Assembly (NCBI RefSeq): GCF_009301415.1
Contig: NZ_CP045072.1
Location: 221,501-285,500, forward strand
DNA: 64,000 nt
Direction: 5' to 3'
Source of the DNA: Paracoccus kondratievae
GTDB lineage: Bacteria > Pseudomonadota > Alphaproteobacteria > Rhodobacterales > Rhodobacteraceae
Shown here: in pieces, positions 17,226 to 26,361 of the stretch
Position numbering within the stretch: the stretch's first letter is position 1
How the letters are laid out: every line of letters begins with the position of its first letter
The notes under the pieces: generated by a model
Databases searched by the model: none
Told to the model about the DNA's origin: nothing
Seen by the model: the letters and a program-made list of their open reading frames with translations, nothing else
Translations under genes and position numbers: made by a program

Positions 17226-17966
17226 ATGACGGGACAGCCCTATTCAATCATAGGAGAGGATCGGCCTTCGCGCTGGCTGATCACCTGCGATCATGCGACC
17301 AACCGGGTGCCGGACTGGATCGGTGGCGGCGATCTGGGCATCGCGGCCGAGGATATGCAGCGCCACATCGCCTATGACATCGGCGCGGCCGCCCTGGCGC
17401 GGGCGCTGGCCGAGCGGCTGGAGGCCCCGGCGATCCTGTCCGATTTCTCGCGTCTGGTGATCGACCCGAACCGGGGCGAGGATGACCCGACGCTGATCAT
17501 GCGCATCTATGACGGCACGGTTATTCCAGCGAACCGCCGTATCGACGCCGCCGAGCGAGAGCGGAGGTTGGCGCTGCTTTACCGCCCCTATCACGACGCT
17601 TACGCGCGGCTGGCGGCCGCACATCCGCGCCGTGCGATCTGCGCGATCCACAGTTTTACCTGCCAGCTGCGCGGGCGACCGCGTCGGCCATGGGCGGTGG
17701 GGGTGCTGTTTTCGCACCGCGATCAAAGGCTGGGGCCGGCGCTGGTGCGCGAATGCCGCGATCAGGGCTGGATCACCGGCGAGAATGAGCCCTATTCCGG
17801 CCATCTGGAGGGTGATTCCATCGACCGCCACGCGCTTGCTTACGGCCGCCCGAATGTGTTGATCGAGGTCAGAAACGACCTGATCGCCGACGCAGCTGGC
17901 CAGCAGCTGTGGGCTGATCGTCTGGCGGCGGTGCTTAGCGGGTTTCTTGAGCGGCACGAGGTCTGA
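17226..17966 (+). CDS. N-formylglutamate amidohydrolase family protein
   Basis: A 246-residue protein starting at ATG 17226. Family features include ITCDHATNRVP near residue 22, HIAYDIGAAALARALAERL, SRLVIDPNRGEDDPTLI with the conserved DPNR, IHSFTC near 143, and NEPYSGHLEGDSIDRHA. The family contains HutG2-type N-formylglutamate deformylases of histidine breakdown and many relatives of unknown substrate. No hut genes are nearby, so a precise reaction cannot be given. It is divergent from pyk across a spacer of about 120 bases. Confidence 0.82.
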   Translation: MTGQPYSIIGEDRPSRWLITCDHATNRVPDWIGGGDLGIAAEDMQRHIAYDIGAAALARALAERLEAPAILSDFSRLVIDPNRGEDDPTLIMRIYDGTVIPANRRIDAAERERRLALLYRPYHDAYARLAAAHPRRAICAIHSFTCQLRGRPRRPWAVGVLFSHRDQRLGPALVRECRDQGWITGENEPYSGHLEGDSIDRHALAYGRPNVLIEVRNDLIADAAGQQLWADRLAAVLSGFLERHEV

Positions 17967-18024
17967 CGCCGGGCGCTGATGATGCTGCCCGCCGCAACTG
18001 CGGTCGCGGCGGGGCTGTGGCTGG

Positions 18025-18726
18025 TCAGGCTGCACCGACCTCGATCCCGCGCTGAACGGCGGGGCGGGCAAGGAAGCGGTCCAGATAGGCCTGTACGTTG
18101 CGGAACGTATCCATCCCGGTTTCCTTTTCGGCCTCATAGTTCACGCGCACGGTACGCAGCCACGGGCCGACCGACATATCGGCAATGGAATATTCGCCAG
18201 TGATCCAGTCGCGCCCTTCAAGCTGGCGATCCAGCACGCCCAAAAGCCGCCGCGCCTCGTTGTAATAGCGGGTGCGCGGGCGCGGGTCCTCGATCTCACG
18301 CCCCTTGTAGCGGTGGAAAAAGCCGACCTGGCCGAACATCGGCCCGACGCCGCCCATCTGCCACATCAGCCACTGGATGGTGTGATAGCGCGCCGCGCCG
18401 GATTTCGGCAGAAACTTGCCGGTCTTGTCGCCCAGATAGATCAGGATCGCGCCGGTTTCGAACAGACCCATCGGTTGGCCCTCAGGGCCGTCCGGATCAA
18501 CGATCGCCGGGATCTTGTTATTGGGGTTCAGCGACAAAAACTCTGGCGTAAACTGGTCTTCAGGGTCACCGATCGAGATGCGATGCGCGTCATATTCAAG
18601 GCCGCATTCCTCCAGCATCACCGAAACCTTGATGCCGTTTGGCGTGTTCAGCGTGTAAAGCTGCAGCACATCGTCGCGCCGCGGCGGCCAGCGCCGTGTG
18701 ATCGGAAAGTCGGATAGTGTTCCCAT
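18025..18726 (-). CDS. Glutathione S-transferase, YghU/YfcG type
   Basis: A 233-residue cytosolic GST. The thioredoxin-like domain has [20 protein letters not shown], in which the TPNG segment replaces the usual catalytic Tyr/Ser/Cys, then [18 protein letters not shown] and [20 protein letters not shown]. The helical domain contains [19 protein letters not shown] and ends [16 protein letters not shown]. These are marks of the YghU/YfcG (nu-class) enzymes with disulfide reductase activity toward glutathionyl disulfides. A longer open frame to 19479 runs across mscL in antisense and is not used. Start ATG 18726 gives the normal N-terminus. Confidence 0.88.
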   Translation of the reverse strand: MGTLSDFPITRRWPPRRDDVLQLYTLNTPNGIKVSVMLEECGLEYDAHRISIGDPEDQFTPEFLSLNPNNKIPAIVDPDGPEGQPMGLFETGAILIYLGDKTGKFLPKSGAARYHTIQWLMWQMGGVGPMFGQVGFFHRYKGREIEDPRPRTRYYNEARRLLGVLDRQLEGRDWITGEYSIADMSVGPWLRTVRVNYEAEKETGMDTFRNVQAYLDRFLARPAVQRGIEVGAA

Positions 18727-18813
18727 GTCGTTTCCTGTCTCATATTGCAAGGAGCGAGCGTGATGTGGCAGCCTTTGCCGGAACACGCGCAACAGGGTCT
18801 GAAAGGTAAGCCC

Positions 18814-19248
18814 ATGATCAAGGAGTTCAAGGAATTCATCGCCCGGGGCAATGTCATTGACCTTGCTGTCGGCATCATCATCGGGGCGGCGTTCACGGCA
18901 ATCGTGAGTTCGCTGGTGACGGATCTTATCAACCCGCTGATCGGTCTGCTGACCGGTGGCACGGATTTCAGCAGCCACTATCTGGTGCTCAAAGGCGAAG
19001 TTCCCCCGGGTGCCAGCCTGCAGGTCGCGCGCGATTCCGGTGCCTCGATCTTTGCCTGGGGCGCTTTCCTGTCGGCGGTCATCAACTTCCTGATCGTCGC
19101 CTGGGCGGTTTTCCTGATCGTCAAGGCAGTGAACAAAGTGCAAAGCACCACCAACCGCAAGAAAGAGGAGGAGCCCGCACCTGCCGGTCCGACGCAAGAA
19201 GAGCTTCTGACCGAGATCCGGGACGAACTGCGCGCGCGCCGCGTTTGA
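18814..19248 (+). CDS. mscL: Large-conductance mechanosensitive channel
   Basis: A 144-residue MscL. The N-terminal amphipathic helix [16 protein letters not shown] leads into TM1 ([21 protein letters not shown]), which lines the pore, a periplasmic loop, and TM2 ([19 protein letters not shown]). The C-terminal helix ends [12 protein letters not shown]. It opens under membrane tension to release solutes during osmotic downshock. ATG 18814 follows GAAAGGTAA. It is divergent from the GST gene. Confidence 0.95.
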   Translation: MIKEFKEFIARGNVIDLAVGIIIGAAFTAIVSSLVTDLINPLIGLLTGGTDFSSHYLVLKGEVPPGASLQVARDSGASIFAWGAFLSAVINFLIVAWAVFLIVKAVNKVQSTTNRKKEEEPAPAGPTQEELLTEIRDELRARRV

Positions 19249-19365
19249 CCCGCGCTGCAGGCTGTTTTTTCCCGAGCTCAAGGTTTTGCTTATCGCCGGG
19301 GCCCGGGGGCGGTATCGTCGCAGAAACCGGCGCTGTAACGCGCTTGCGACATAAGGATCGCCTGG

Positions 19366-19827
19366 ATGATCGAGCTTGACGCAACGGATCGTCGTATTCT
19401 GTCCGTCTTGCAGCGCGATGGGCGCATGACCAACGCCGAACTGGCGGTTGAGGTCGGCTTGTCCCCCAGCGCCTGTCACCGCCGCGTCCAGCGTCTGGAA
19501 GAGGCGGGGGTGATCCGTGGTTATGTCGCCCTGCTCGACGCCCGCAAGCTTGAGCGGCCGACCACGGTTTTCGTCGAGATCACGCTTTCAGGTCAGGCGG
19601 ATGAGCTGCTTGAAGCATTCGAGCGTGCGGTGCGCACCATTCCCGATGTGCTTGAATGTCATCTGATGGCGGGCTCGGCTGACTATCTGTTGAAAGTCGT
19701 TGCCCAGGATACCGACGACTTTGCCCGTATCCACCGTCAACGGCTGGCGAAACTGCCCGGGGTGCAGCAGATGCATTCGTCATTTTCGCTGCGCACGGTG
19801 GCCTTTACGACGGCGCTGCCGGTCTGA
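19366..19827 (+). CDS. Lrp/AsnC-family transcriptional regulator
   Basis: A 153-residue protein of standard Lrp size. The helix-turn-helix is in residues about 20-45 (MTNAELAVEVGLSPSACHRR), followed by the hinge VIRGYVALLDARKL and the RAM ligand-binding domain to residue 150 (DVLECHLMAGSADYLLKVV). Such proteins form octamers and respond to amino acids. The target genes are not evident; mscL lies 117 bases upstream in the same direction. Confidence 0.9.
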   Translation: MIELDATDRRILSVLQRDGRMTNAELAVEVGLSPSACHRRVQRLEEAGVIRGYVALLDARKLERPTTVFVEITLSGQADELLEAFERAVRTIPDVLECHLMAGSADYLLKVVAQDTDDFARIHRQRLAKLPGVQQMHSSFSLRTVAFTTALPV

Positions 19828-19841
19828 TGCCCTGAAAATAG

Positions 19842-19867
19842 AAAACCCCCGGCAAGGCGGGGGTTTT
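19842..19867. terminator. Bidirectional terminator between the Lrp-type gene and rpsU
   Basis: A 10-base stem, AAAACCCCCG at 19842-19851 and its complement at 19858-19867, with a 6-base loop. A-rich sequence precedes it and TTTTCAT ends it, so it can stop both converging transcripts. Confidence 0.8.
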
Positions 19868-19890
19868 CATAAACAATGTGATCGCTCGCC

Positions 19891-20097
19891 TTACAGCGCG
19901 CCTTCACGCTGCGCTTTCTTGCGCGCCAGCTTGCGGGCGCGGCGGATGGCCTCGGCTTTTTCACGGGCCTTCTTGACCGAGGGCTTCTCGAAATGCTGCT
20001 TGAGCTTCATTTCACGGAACACCCCCTCGCGCTGAAGCTTCTTCTTCAGAGCACGAAGCGCCTGTTCGACGTTGTTGTCGCGAACACTTACCTGCAT
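19891..20097 (-). CDS. rpsU: 30S ribosomal protein S21
   Basis: A 68-residue basic protein matching S21: [36 protein letters not shown], and a Lys/Arg/Ala-rich tail. S21 sits near the anti-Shine-Dalgarno region of 16S rRNA and helps start-site selection. It stands alone between a bidirectional terminator and the divergent COQ9 gene. Confidence 0.96.
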   Translation of the reverse strand: MQVSVRDNNVEQALRALKKKLQREGVFREMKLKQHFEKPSVKKAREKAEAIRRARKLARKKAQREGAL

Positions 20098-20220
20098 GTG
20101 GTTGTCACCACCTTCCTAAGTTAGAGTTGATCTGATTTGCAGGACGCGACCTTCTAGCAAGGCGAATCGGCTTTGTCCAGATTTTCCGGGCCAGAGCCCT
20201 CGTGAGGAAAGGAGACTGCC

Positions 20221-20907
20221 ATGACGGATGAACGGGAAAGGCTGATCGAGGCGGCCCTGCCTCATGTCGTCTTCGAAGGCATGGGTGAGCGGGCGATTGC
20301 CGAGGGCGCGCGCGACATCGGCATGGCGCCGGCACTGGCACGGGTTTATCTGCCGCGTGGCGGGGCCGATCTGGCCGCGGCCTATCATCGCAGGGGGGAT
20401 GCCGGACTGCGTGCCTGGTTGGCCGAACACCCGCCAGAAGGCCGGTTCCGCGACCGTATCTGCGCCGCAGTGCTGCACCGGCTGTCACTCAGCAACCGTG
20501 AATTGGCGCGCTCGGCGGCGTCGGTTCTGGCGCTGCCCCAGAACGCCCCCCTTGGGGCCCGGCTGATCTGGGAGACAGCGGATGCGATCTGGGAAGGGCT
20601 TGGCGACCGCTCCGGGGACGTCAACTGGTATTCCAAGCGCGCGACCCTCTCGGCGGTTTATGGTGCGACGGCGCTTTACTGGCTCGGCGACGAATCGCCC
20701 GAGATTGAAGAGACGCGCCATTTTCTTGATCGGCGTATCGAGGGGGTGATGCGGTTCGAAACCTTTAAGGGGCGCGCCTCGGCCTTGCCAGGTGTCCCGA
20801 CGCTCACGCGGCTTGCGACGGGCTGGATCCGGCGGCCGGAAAGCCGCAATCTGCCCGGAAAGCTGTTCACGACCCGGCATGCCGGGGCCAAGGGAGGCGA
20901 TGGGTGA
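20221..20907 (+). CDS. COQ9 family protein (ubiquinone biosynthesis accessory)
   Basis: A 228-residue protein. The N-terminal 70 residues form a TetR-like helix-turn-helix without likely DNA binding (IAEGARDIGMAPALARVYLPRG). The COQ9 lipid-binding core follows with DAIWEGLGDRSGDVNWYSKRATLSAVYGATALYWL, here split across residues about 120-160. In mitochondria COQ9 presents ubiquinone intermediates to COQ7. Bacterial homologues are restricted mainly to alphaproteobacteria. The stop codon overlaps the start of the next gene, so they form an operon. Confidence 0.85.
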   Translation: MTDERERLIEAALPHVVFEGMGERAIAEGARDIGMAPALARVYLPRGGADLAAAYHRRGDAGLRAWLAEHPPEGRFRDRICAAVLHRLSLSNRELARSAASVLALPQNAPLGARLIWETADAIWEGLGDRSGDVNWYSKRATLSAVYGATALYWLGDESPEIEETRHFLDRRIEGVMRFETFKGRASALPGVPTLTRLATGWIRRPESRNLPGKLFTTRHAGAKGGDG

Positions 20908-21896
20908 TTCCCGATATGATGCAGGCGATTGAAATATCCTCACCGGGTGGGGCAGAGGTGCTGCGCCCGGCAAACCGTCCGGTCCCGGTGGCAGGACATG
21001 GTCAGATCCTGATCCGGATCATATGGGCCGGGGTGAACCGCCCCGATGTATTGCAACGCGCCGGCTCTTACGCGCCACCGCCGGGGGCATCAGACCTGCC
21101 GGGGCTGGAATGCGCCGGAGAGGTCGCGGCGGTGGGCCCAGGCGTGACGCGCTGGAAGCCGGGCGACCGGGTTTGCGCCCTGTTGCCGGGGGGTGGCTAT
21201 GCGGAATATGCCAGCTGTCCCGCTGAACACGCACTCCCCATTCCCAAGGGGCTGTCTTTGCAAGAGGCCGCAGCTCTGCCCGAGACCGCCTTTACCGTCT
21301 GGTCCAATGTGGTCATGCGCGGTGGGCTGCAACCGGGTGAGCGGTTTTTGGTCCATGGCGGCTCTTCCGGCATCGGCACCATGGCGATCCAGATCGCACG
21401 GGCATTGGGAGCGCGGGTCTGGACGACCGCAGGTTCGGCCGAGAAATGCGCAGCTTGTGCAAAACTGGGCGCAACCGCGATCAACTATCGCGAAGAGGAT
21501 TTCGTCACCTTGCTGCGCGAGGCTGGGGGAGCTGACCTGATCCTTGATATGGTCGGCGGTGACTACATTGCCCGCAATATCAGATGCCTTGCGGATGATG
21601 GCCGGCTGGTAATGATCGCTTTTCTTGCCGGGCCCAAGGCCGGGATCAACTTTGCCCAGATCATGGCCCGACGGCTGACGGTAACCGGTTCGACCCTGCG
21701 CCCACAATCTGACCTTGCCAAGGCGCGTATCGCGGATGAACTGCAAGCGAGGCTCTGGCCGCTGATCGAGGCGGGGGCGGTACGCCCGCTGATCGACAGC
21801 ACCTATCCTCTGCGAGAGGCCGCCGAGGCGCATCGCCGCATGGAAGGCAGCAGCCATATCGGAAAGATCCTGTTGCAGGTCTCATCTAAGGAATGA
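20904..21896 (+). CDS. NAD(P)H-quinone oxidoreductase, zeta-crystallin type
   Basis: A 330-residue medium-chain reductase without the zinc ligands of alcohol dehydrogenases. The N-terminal GroES-like half has WAGVNRPDVLQRAGSY and LPGLECAGEVAAVG; the Rossmann half has LVHGGSSGIGTMAIQIARALG near residue 148. This is the PIG3/Qor layout, with electron transfer from NADPH to quinones or enones. GTG 20904 is chosen because GGGAGG lies 6 bases upstream; ATG 20916 is too far from it. It overlaps the COQ9 gene by 4 bases. Confidence 0.85.
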   Translation: MIPDMMQAIEISSPGGAEVLRPANRPVPVAGHGQILIRIIWAGVNRPDVLQRAGSYAPPPGASDLPGLECAGEVAAVGPGVTRWKPGDRVCALLPGGGYAEYASCPAEHALPIPKGLSLQEAAALPETAFTVWSNVVMRGGLQPGERFLVHGGSSGIGTMAIQIARALGARVWTTAGSAEKCAACAKLGATAINYREEDFVTLLREAGGADLILDMVGGDYIARNIRCLADDGRLVMIAFLAGPKAGINFAQIMARRLTVTGSTLRPQSDLAKARIADELQARLWPLIEAGAVRPLIDSTYPLREAAEAHRRMEGSSHIGKILLQVSSKE

Positions 21897-21924
21897 ACGC
21901 TTCAATCCTTGTTGCCCGGCCCGG

Positions 21925-21957
21925 TGCCTCCGGCGGGGATATTTGAACACGAAAGAA
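21925..21957 (+). repeat. Dispersed intergenic repeat, copy 1
   Basis: The element begins TGCCTCCGGCGGGGATATTT (21925-21944) and continues through GAACACGAAAGAA. A second copy lies at 22081-22113 in the opposite orientation. The first 20 bases are identical in both copies, and 10 of the following 13 match. It sits 28 bases past the stop of the quinone reductase gene. I recall this GC-rich motif as common after genes in Rhodobacteraceae. Confidence 0.75.
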
Positions 21958-22080
21958 GCCGTTAACCGAATCGCAAGGATTTTAGGGCAATCTGGAATCA
22001 CGGTACAGGTGGGGACGCCGATGACCGTCACGGAAGAAGCCACACCCTGGCCTCAGCTCCGGCAGGCGGGGTGTGTGCTT

Positions 22081-22113
22081 TTCTTGCGTGCTTAAATATC
22101 CCCGCCGGAGGCA
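22081..22113 (-). repeat. Dispersed intergenic repeat, copy 2 (inverted)
   Basis: On the minus strand it reads TGCCTCCGGCGGGGATATTT followed by AAGCACGCAAGAA. It starts 14 bases after the stop of the RNase T2 gene, reading in the direction of that gene. Each copy therefore follows a gene in the same orientation relative to it, which fits a 3'-end element better than the two ends of one transposon. Confidence 0.75.
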
Positions 22114-22127
22114 TCACAACAGTCCCA

Positions 22128-22757
22128 TCAGCGGGGCGCTGGCAGCAGGAAGTCCCCACGACAATCGCGCTGCGCGTCGGGAGCACAAGCGCGGGGTTGC
22201 AGCTCACGGGTCAGGCAGATGCGGACTTCTTGGAGGGCATTGTTGCGGCAGGTGACTGTGATACCGTCACGGGTGAGGGTGGGGTTCGCCTCGATGAAAG
22301 CATCTTCTACCACGCGGGCGGGCAGGGCGATGTCCCTGCCGAGGTGGCGCAGGGCTTCGGGTACGATGATACTGTCGGCCGCCTTGCGCGTAAGGGAAAA
22401 ATAATCCTGCGCTGATAGGCTTGAGCAGCGACCGTGCTTTTTCCACTGGTACCAAGCCAGCCCGCCCGACCCCATGATATCTGCCATGGCGCGAGTTTCG
22501 CGGCGCGAGGGATCGCGGGTGTCGGTCCGGCAATCAGATGGCCACCCACGTTCATATTGCGGCCACAGGCCGTGGACTACGAAGCCGAGGCGTCGACCGG
22601 TGTCACATTGTTCGGCATCGCTTTCTTCGCCCTCGGCACGGCACCAGCTTGGCGACCAACTGAGCGACAGGACATAATAATCGAAACGTCCCGGGATGTC
22701 CTGGGCCAGGGCAGCGGGGGTGAGCAGCAGGGTGGCGATCACGGAGATAAGCTTCAT
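22128..22757 (-). CDS. Secreted ribonuclease T2 family protein
   Basis: A 209-residue protein with a signal peptide (MKLISVIATLLLTPAALAQ), so it acts in the periplasm or outside the cell. The two catalytic segments of RNase T2 are clear: FVVHGLWPQ near residue 59, and WYQWKKHGRC near 101, each with its catalytic histidine. Several cysteines (CRAEGEESDAEQC, CSSL, CRNNALQ, CLTREL) should form disulfides. T2 enzymes cleave single-stranded RNA through a 2',3'-cyclic intermediate with little base preference. They scavenge phosphate and nucleosides. It is divergent from the TrcR gene. Confidence 0.9.
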   Translation of the reverse strand: MKLISVIATLLLTPAALAQDIPGRFDYYVLSLSWSPSWCRAEGEESDAEQCDTGRRLGFVVHGLWPQYERGWPSDCRTDTRDPSRRETRAMADIMGSGGLAWYQWKKHGRCSSLSAQDYFSLTRKAADSIIVPEALRHLGRDIALPARVVEDAFIEANPTLTRDGITVTCRNNALQEVRICLTRELQPRACAPDAQRDCRGDFLLPAPR

Positions 22758-22917
22758 GGTCGCGAACCTAGCGTTGCGCCTGGTGTCACGCTACGAAATT
22801 CAGACTTTATTTTGGCCCTTTCTGGCCCTATATAACCTGTCAATCCCCCGAAAATGGAATGGCACCCGCCGAAAGCCGTTTTCTCCGGCCGGAAGAGATA
22901 TTGTTAAGGAGAAGGTC

Positions 22918-23667
22918 ATGAACAAGCCGCTGATGGCCAAGGCCACTGCCGTCTGGCTGGTCGACAATACGACGCTGAGCTTCAAGCAGATCGCCGATTT
23001 CTGCGGTATGCATGAGCTTGAGGTTCAGGGCATCGCCGATGGCGACGTGGCGGCTGGCGTCAAGGGATTCGATCCGATTGCCTCGAACCAGCTGGACGCC
23101 ACTGAGATTGAGAAGGGTGAAAAGAACCCTGCCTACAAGCTGAAGCTCAAGCATAACCCCGCCGCCGAGGGCGAGGAAAAGCGCCGCGGCCCCCGCTATA
23201 CGCCGCTGTCCAAGCGTCAGGACCGTCCGGCGGCGATCCTGTGGCTGGTCAAGTTCCATCCCGAACTGGCCGATTCGCAGATCGCCAAGCTGGTTGGCAC
23301 CACCAAGCCGACCATCGCGTCGATCCGCGACCGGACGCATTGGAACATCCAGAACATCCAGCCCATCGACCCTGTTGCTTTGGGGCTTTGCCGCCAGTCC
23401 GAGCTTGATGCTGCCGTGCAAAAGGCAGCCAAGCGCAAGGCTGCTGAGGGCGGCATGATGACCGATGATGAACGTCGCAAACTGCTGTCGACCGAGACTT
23501 CGCTTGCGATGTCGGATGAGCCGCGCTTGCCCTCGTCCATCGCGGGGCTTGAGAATTTCACCCTTACCCGGGACGATGAGGACGAAAAGCCCGCAGAAGA
23601 TCTGGATGCGGACAGCTTTTTCAACCTGCCCGATGCGGATGGCGACGACGAAGACGAGGATCGCTGA
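22918..23667 (+). CDS. trcR: DUF1013 cell-cycle regulator, TrcR type
   Basis: A 249-residue protein starting at ATG 22918 after AAGGAGAAGG. The N-terminal half has two predicted helix-turn-helix-like regions, LSFKQIADFCGMHELEVQG and DSQIAKLVGTTKPTIASIR. KRRGPRYTPLSKRQDRPAAI lies between them. The C-terminal 60 residues are strongly acidic and probably disordered (DADGDDEDEDR). DUF1013 proteins are nearly confined to alphaproteobacteria and are named for cell-cycle transcription control in that group. The gene ends at a strong terminator. The name is from memory of the family; the start and domain layout are seen. Confidence 0.82.
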   Translation: MNKPLMAKATAVWLVDNTTLSFKQIADFCGMHELEVQGIADGDVAAGVKGFDPIASNQLDATEIEKGEKNPAYKLKLKHNPAAEGEEKRRGPRYTPLSKRQDRPAAILWLVKFHPELADSQIAKLVGTTKPTIASIRDRTHWNIQNIQPIDPVALGLCRQSELDAAVQKAAKRKAAEGGMMTDDERRKLLSTETSLAMSDEPRLPSSIAGLENFTLTRDDEDEKPAEDLDADSFFNLPDADGDDEDEDR

Positions 23668-23674
23668 TCCCGGC

Positions 23675-23699
23675 AACCCCGGAGCGATGCTCCGGGGTT
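23675..23699. terminator. Terminator between converging trcR and gabD
   Basis: A perfect 11-base stem, AACCCCGGAGC at 23675-23685 with 23689-23699, loop GAT, then TTTCC. It begins 8 bases after the trcR stop and 25 bases from the gabD stop on the other strand. Confidence 0.8.
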
Positions 23700-23724
23700 T
23701 TCCGCTTCTCTGGCTCTGACGGAT

Positions 23725-25197
23725 TCAGACAGAGAGGCAGATGTATTTCATTTCAAGATAGTCCTCGATGCCGTGGCGCGAGCCTTCGCGGCCAAGGCCC
23801 GATTGCTTGACACCGCCAAAGGGCGCGACTTCGGTCGAGATGATCCCGGTGTTCACGCCGACGATACCGTATTCCAGCGCCTCCTGAACCCGGGTAATAC
23901 GGCCGATGTCCCGGGCGTAGAAATAGGCCGCAAGGCCAAAGATCGTCGCATTGGCGCGCTCGATCACCTCTGTCTCGGTGTCAAAGCGGAACAGGGGGGC
24001 AAGCGGGCCAAAGGTCTCTTCCTGCGCGACCTTCATCTTGTCGGTGATCCCGGTTATGACGGTCGGCTCAAAGAACAGCCCCTCGCGCGGTTTGCCGCCG
24101 GTGAGCACCTGTCCGCCGCCTTCAAGGGCGTCCTGAATGTGCTCCTGCACCTTTTCGACCGCAGCCTGATTGATCAGCGGGCCGGTGGTGACGCCGTCTT
24201 CAAGCCCGTCGCCGACGCGCAGCTTGTCCGCCGCCGCCGCCAGACGCCGGGCAAATTCGTCATAGACGCCAGCCTGTACATAGATGCGGTTGGCACAGAC
24301 GCAGGTCTGGCCGTTGTTGCGGAACTTCGAGGCCATGGCGCCTTCGACCGCGGCATCCAGATCCGCATCGTCAAAGACGATGAAGGGGGCGTTGCCGCCA
24401 AGCTCCATCGAGCATTTCAGCACCTGACCGGCGGCCTGACGCAGCAGGATGCGCCCCACCTCGGTCGAGCCGGTAAAGGTCAGTTTCCGGATCAGCGGGT
24501 TCTCGCAGAATTCTTTGCCGATGTCGGACGATCGCGATGAGGTCACGATGCTGAACAACCCCTTGGGCACGCCCGCGCGTTCGGCAAGCACGGCCAGCGC
24601 CAGCGCCGAAAGCGGTGTCTCGGCGGCGGGGCGGCCAACAAATCCGCAGCCGGCGGCGATGGCCGGGCCGCATTTGCGGGTGATCATCGCGTTGGGAAAG
24701 TTCCACGGCGTGATCGAGCCGACCACTCCGATCGGTTGGCGGATCACGGTCAGGCGCTTGTCGGGCATATGACCGGGAATGGTCTCGCCATAGATGCGCT
24801 TGGCCTCTTCGCCGAACCACTCGATAAAGCTGGCGCCATAGGCGATCTCGCCCCTGGCCTCGGGCAGCGGTTTTCCCTGTTCGGCGGTCAGGATCTTTCC
24901 CAGATCGTCCTGGTTTTCGATCATCAGGTCGAACCATTTGCGCATCACCTGTGCGCGTTCTTTGGCGGTGCGGGCGGCCCAGCCCTTCATCGCCTGAGCC
25001 GAGGCCTCGATGGCGCGGGCGACCTCGGCGCGCGACAGGTCGGCCACCTCGGCGATCACATCGCCGCGCGCCGGGTTCACCACCGGGAAGGTCTTGCCGT
25101 CAGCGGCCGCGATCCACTCGCCAGCAACATAGGCCCGCGTTTCAAAAAGCGTGGGGTCCCGGAGCAAAAGCCGCAGATCCGTCGGATGGTTCGTCAT
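23725..25197 (-). CDS. gabD: Succinate-semialdehyde dehydrogenase (NAD(P)+)
   Basis: A 490-residue aldehyde dehydrogenase. The active-site glutamate is in MELGGNAPFIVFDDAD near residue 257, the catalytic cysteine in NNGQTCVCANRIYV near 291, and the cofactor region SITPWNFPNAMITRKCGPA near 155. The sequence fits GabD, which oxidises succinic semialdehyde to succinate in GABA and related catabolism; other short-chain aldehydes are possible. ATG 25197 follows GGAGGAC. No gabT is adjacent. It faces trcR and stands alone. Confidence 0.88.
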   Translation of the reverse strand: MTNHPTDLRLLLRDPTLFETRAYVAGEWIAAADGKTFPVVNPARGDVIAEVADLSRAEVARAIEASAQAMKGWAARTAKERAQVMRKWFDLMIENQDDLGKILTAEQGKPLPEARGEIAYGASFIEWFGEEAKRIYGETIPGHMPDKRLTVIRQPIGVVGSITPWNFPNAMITRKCGPAIAAGCGFVGRPAAETPLSALALAVLAERAGVPKGLFSIVTSSRSSDIGKEFCENPLIRKLTFTGSTEVGRILLRQAAGQVLKCSMELGGNAPFIVFDDADLDAAVEGAMASKFRNNGQTCVCANRIYVQAGVYDEFARRLAAAADKLRVGDGLEDGVTTGPLINQAAVEKVQEHIQDALEGGGQVLTGGKPREGLFFEPTVITGITDKMKVAQEETFGPLAPLFRFDTETEVIERANATIFGLAAYFYARDIGRITRVQEALEYGIVGVNTGIISTEVAPFGGVKQSGLGREGSRHGIEDYLEMKYICLSV

Positions 25198-25422
25198 GAA
25201 AAAAGTCCTCCAATTCGGCCGGATGCAGGCTTGCGCGTTTGCGTGCGCAACGCAAGCCGCCGCAATATTGCAGGGATCGAGGATTTGTGATGAACCCCAG
25301 CCGAGGTCCCGGCGTTGCCTTAGCATCGCCAGGCTTTCCCTCTTGGCGCTTTCTTGTGGGGCGGCGCGGTATCTCTGCGTCGCCCCTTCCTGTTGTTGTA
25401 CGAGTTTGCCTGCGCCAGCGCC

Positions 25423-26298
25423 TTAGCGCGTGGGGACCGGCGTTTCGCCGGAATAGTCATAGAAGCCGCGCCCGGTCTTGCGGCCCAGCCAGCCCGCCTC
25501 GACATATTTCACCAGCAGCGGGCAGGGGCGGTACTTCGTATCCGCCAGCCCCTCGTGCAGCACATTCATAATGGCGAGGCAGGTGTCCAGGCCGATGAAA
25601 TCCGCCAGCTCCAGCGGGCCCATGGGGTGGTTCGCGCCCAGTTTCATCGCCTGATCAATCGAGTTGACCGAACCAACGCCCTCATAAAGCGTATAAACCG
25701 CCTCGTTGATCATCGGCATCAGGATGCGGTTCACGATAAAGGCCGGAAAGTCCTCGGCACTGGCAGAAGTCTTGCCGATCTTTTCGACCACCTCGACCAA
25801 AGCCTTGTAGGTCTCTTCGTTGGTAGCGATGCCGCGGATCAGCTCGACCAGCTGCATGACCGGAACCGGGTTCATAAAGTGGAAACCCATGAAACGCTCG
25901 GGCCGGTCGGTGCGGCTGGCCAGCCGGGTGATCGAGATCGACGAAGTGTTCGAGGTCAGGATCGTCTCGGGCTTCAGATGCGGCAGCAGATCCTCAAAGA
26001 TGGCCTGCTTGACAGTTTCGCGTTCGGTGGCGGCCTCGATGACCAGATCAGTCTGGCCCAGATCGGCCAGCGTCATCGTCGTGGTGATGCGTTTCAGCGC
26101 GGCCGCCTTGTCCTCGGCCGAGATCTTGCCGCGGCTGACCTGACGTTCAAGGTTGCGATCGATCAGCGCCAGCGCCTTGTCCAGCGCCTCGCGCGAGATG
26201 TCGGTCATCAACACGTCATATCCGGCCAATGCAAAGACATGGGCGATACCATTGCCCATCTGGCCTGCGCCGATCACGCCCACCGATTGAATCGCCAT
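25423..26298 (-). CDS. hbd: 3-hydroxybutyryl-CoA dehydrogenase
   Basis: A 291-residue enzyme. The NAD-binding Rossmann loop is [21 protein letters not shown] at residues about 5-24, with [14 protein letters not shown] and [15 protein letters not shown] after it. The catalytic region is [15 protein letters not shown], and the dimer domain ends [11 protein letters not shown]. It oxidises (S)-3-hydroxybutyryl-CoA to acetoacetyl-CoA in fatty-acid, PHB-related or ethylmalonyl-CoA metabolism. ATG 26298 has AAGGATGAG upstream. It follows etfA but a strong hairpin lies between them. Confidence 0.92.
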   Translation of the reverse strand: MAIQSVGVIGAGQMGNGIAHVFALAGYDVLMTDISREALDKALALIDRNLERQVSRGKISAEDKAAALKRITTTMTLADLGQTDLVIEAATERETVKQAIFEDLLPHLKPETILTSNTSSISITRLASRTDRPERFMGFHFMNPVPVMQLVELIRGIATNEETYKALVEVVEKIGKTSASAEDFPAFIVNRILMPMINEAVYTLYEGVGSVNSIDQAMKLGANHPMGPLELADFIGLDTCLAIMNVLHEGLADTKYRPCPLLVKYVEAGWLGRKTGRGFYDYSGETPVPTR

Positions 26299-26361
26299 GA
26301 ATCTCATCCTTTCGTCGGTCAGGCGGGACGATAGGCTTAAGCGGGGCGCAGGTTCAATGCA

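Noticed and set aside
18727-19479. N-terminal extension of the GST frame across mscL
   Set aside because: mscL on the other strand is unambiguous, and the GST family N-terminus begins near the ATG at 18726.
21925-22113. A MITE-like element bounded by 20-base inverted repeats
   Set aside because: No target duplication is visible and each copy has the same orientation relative to the gene it follows, so two separate 3'-end elements are more likely.
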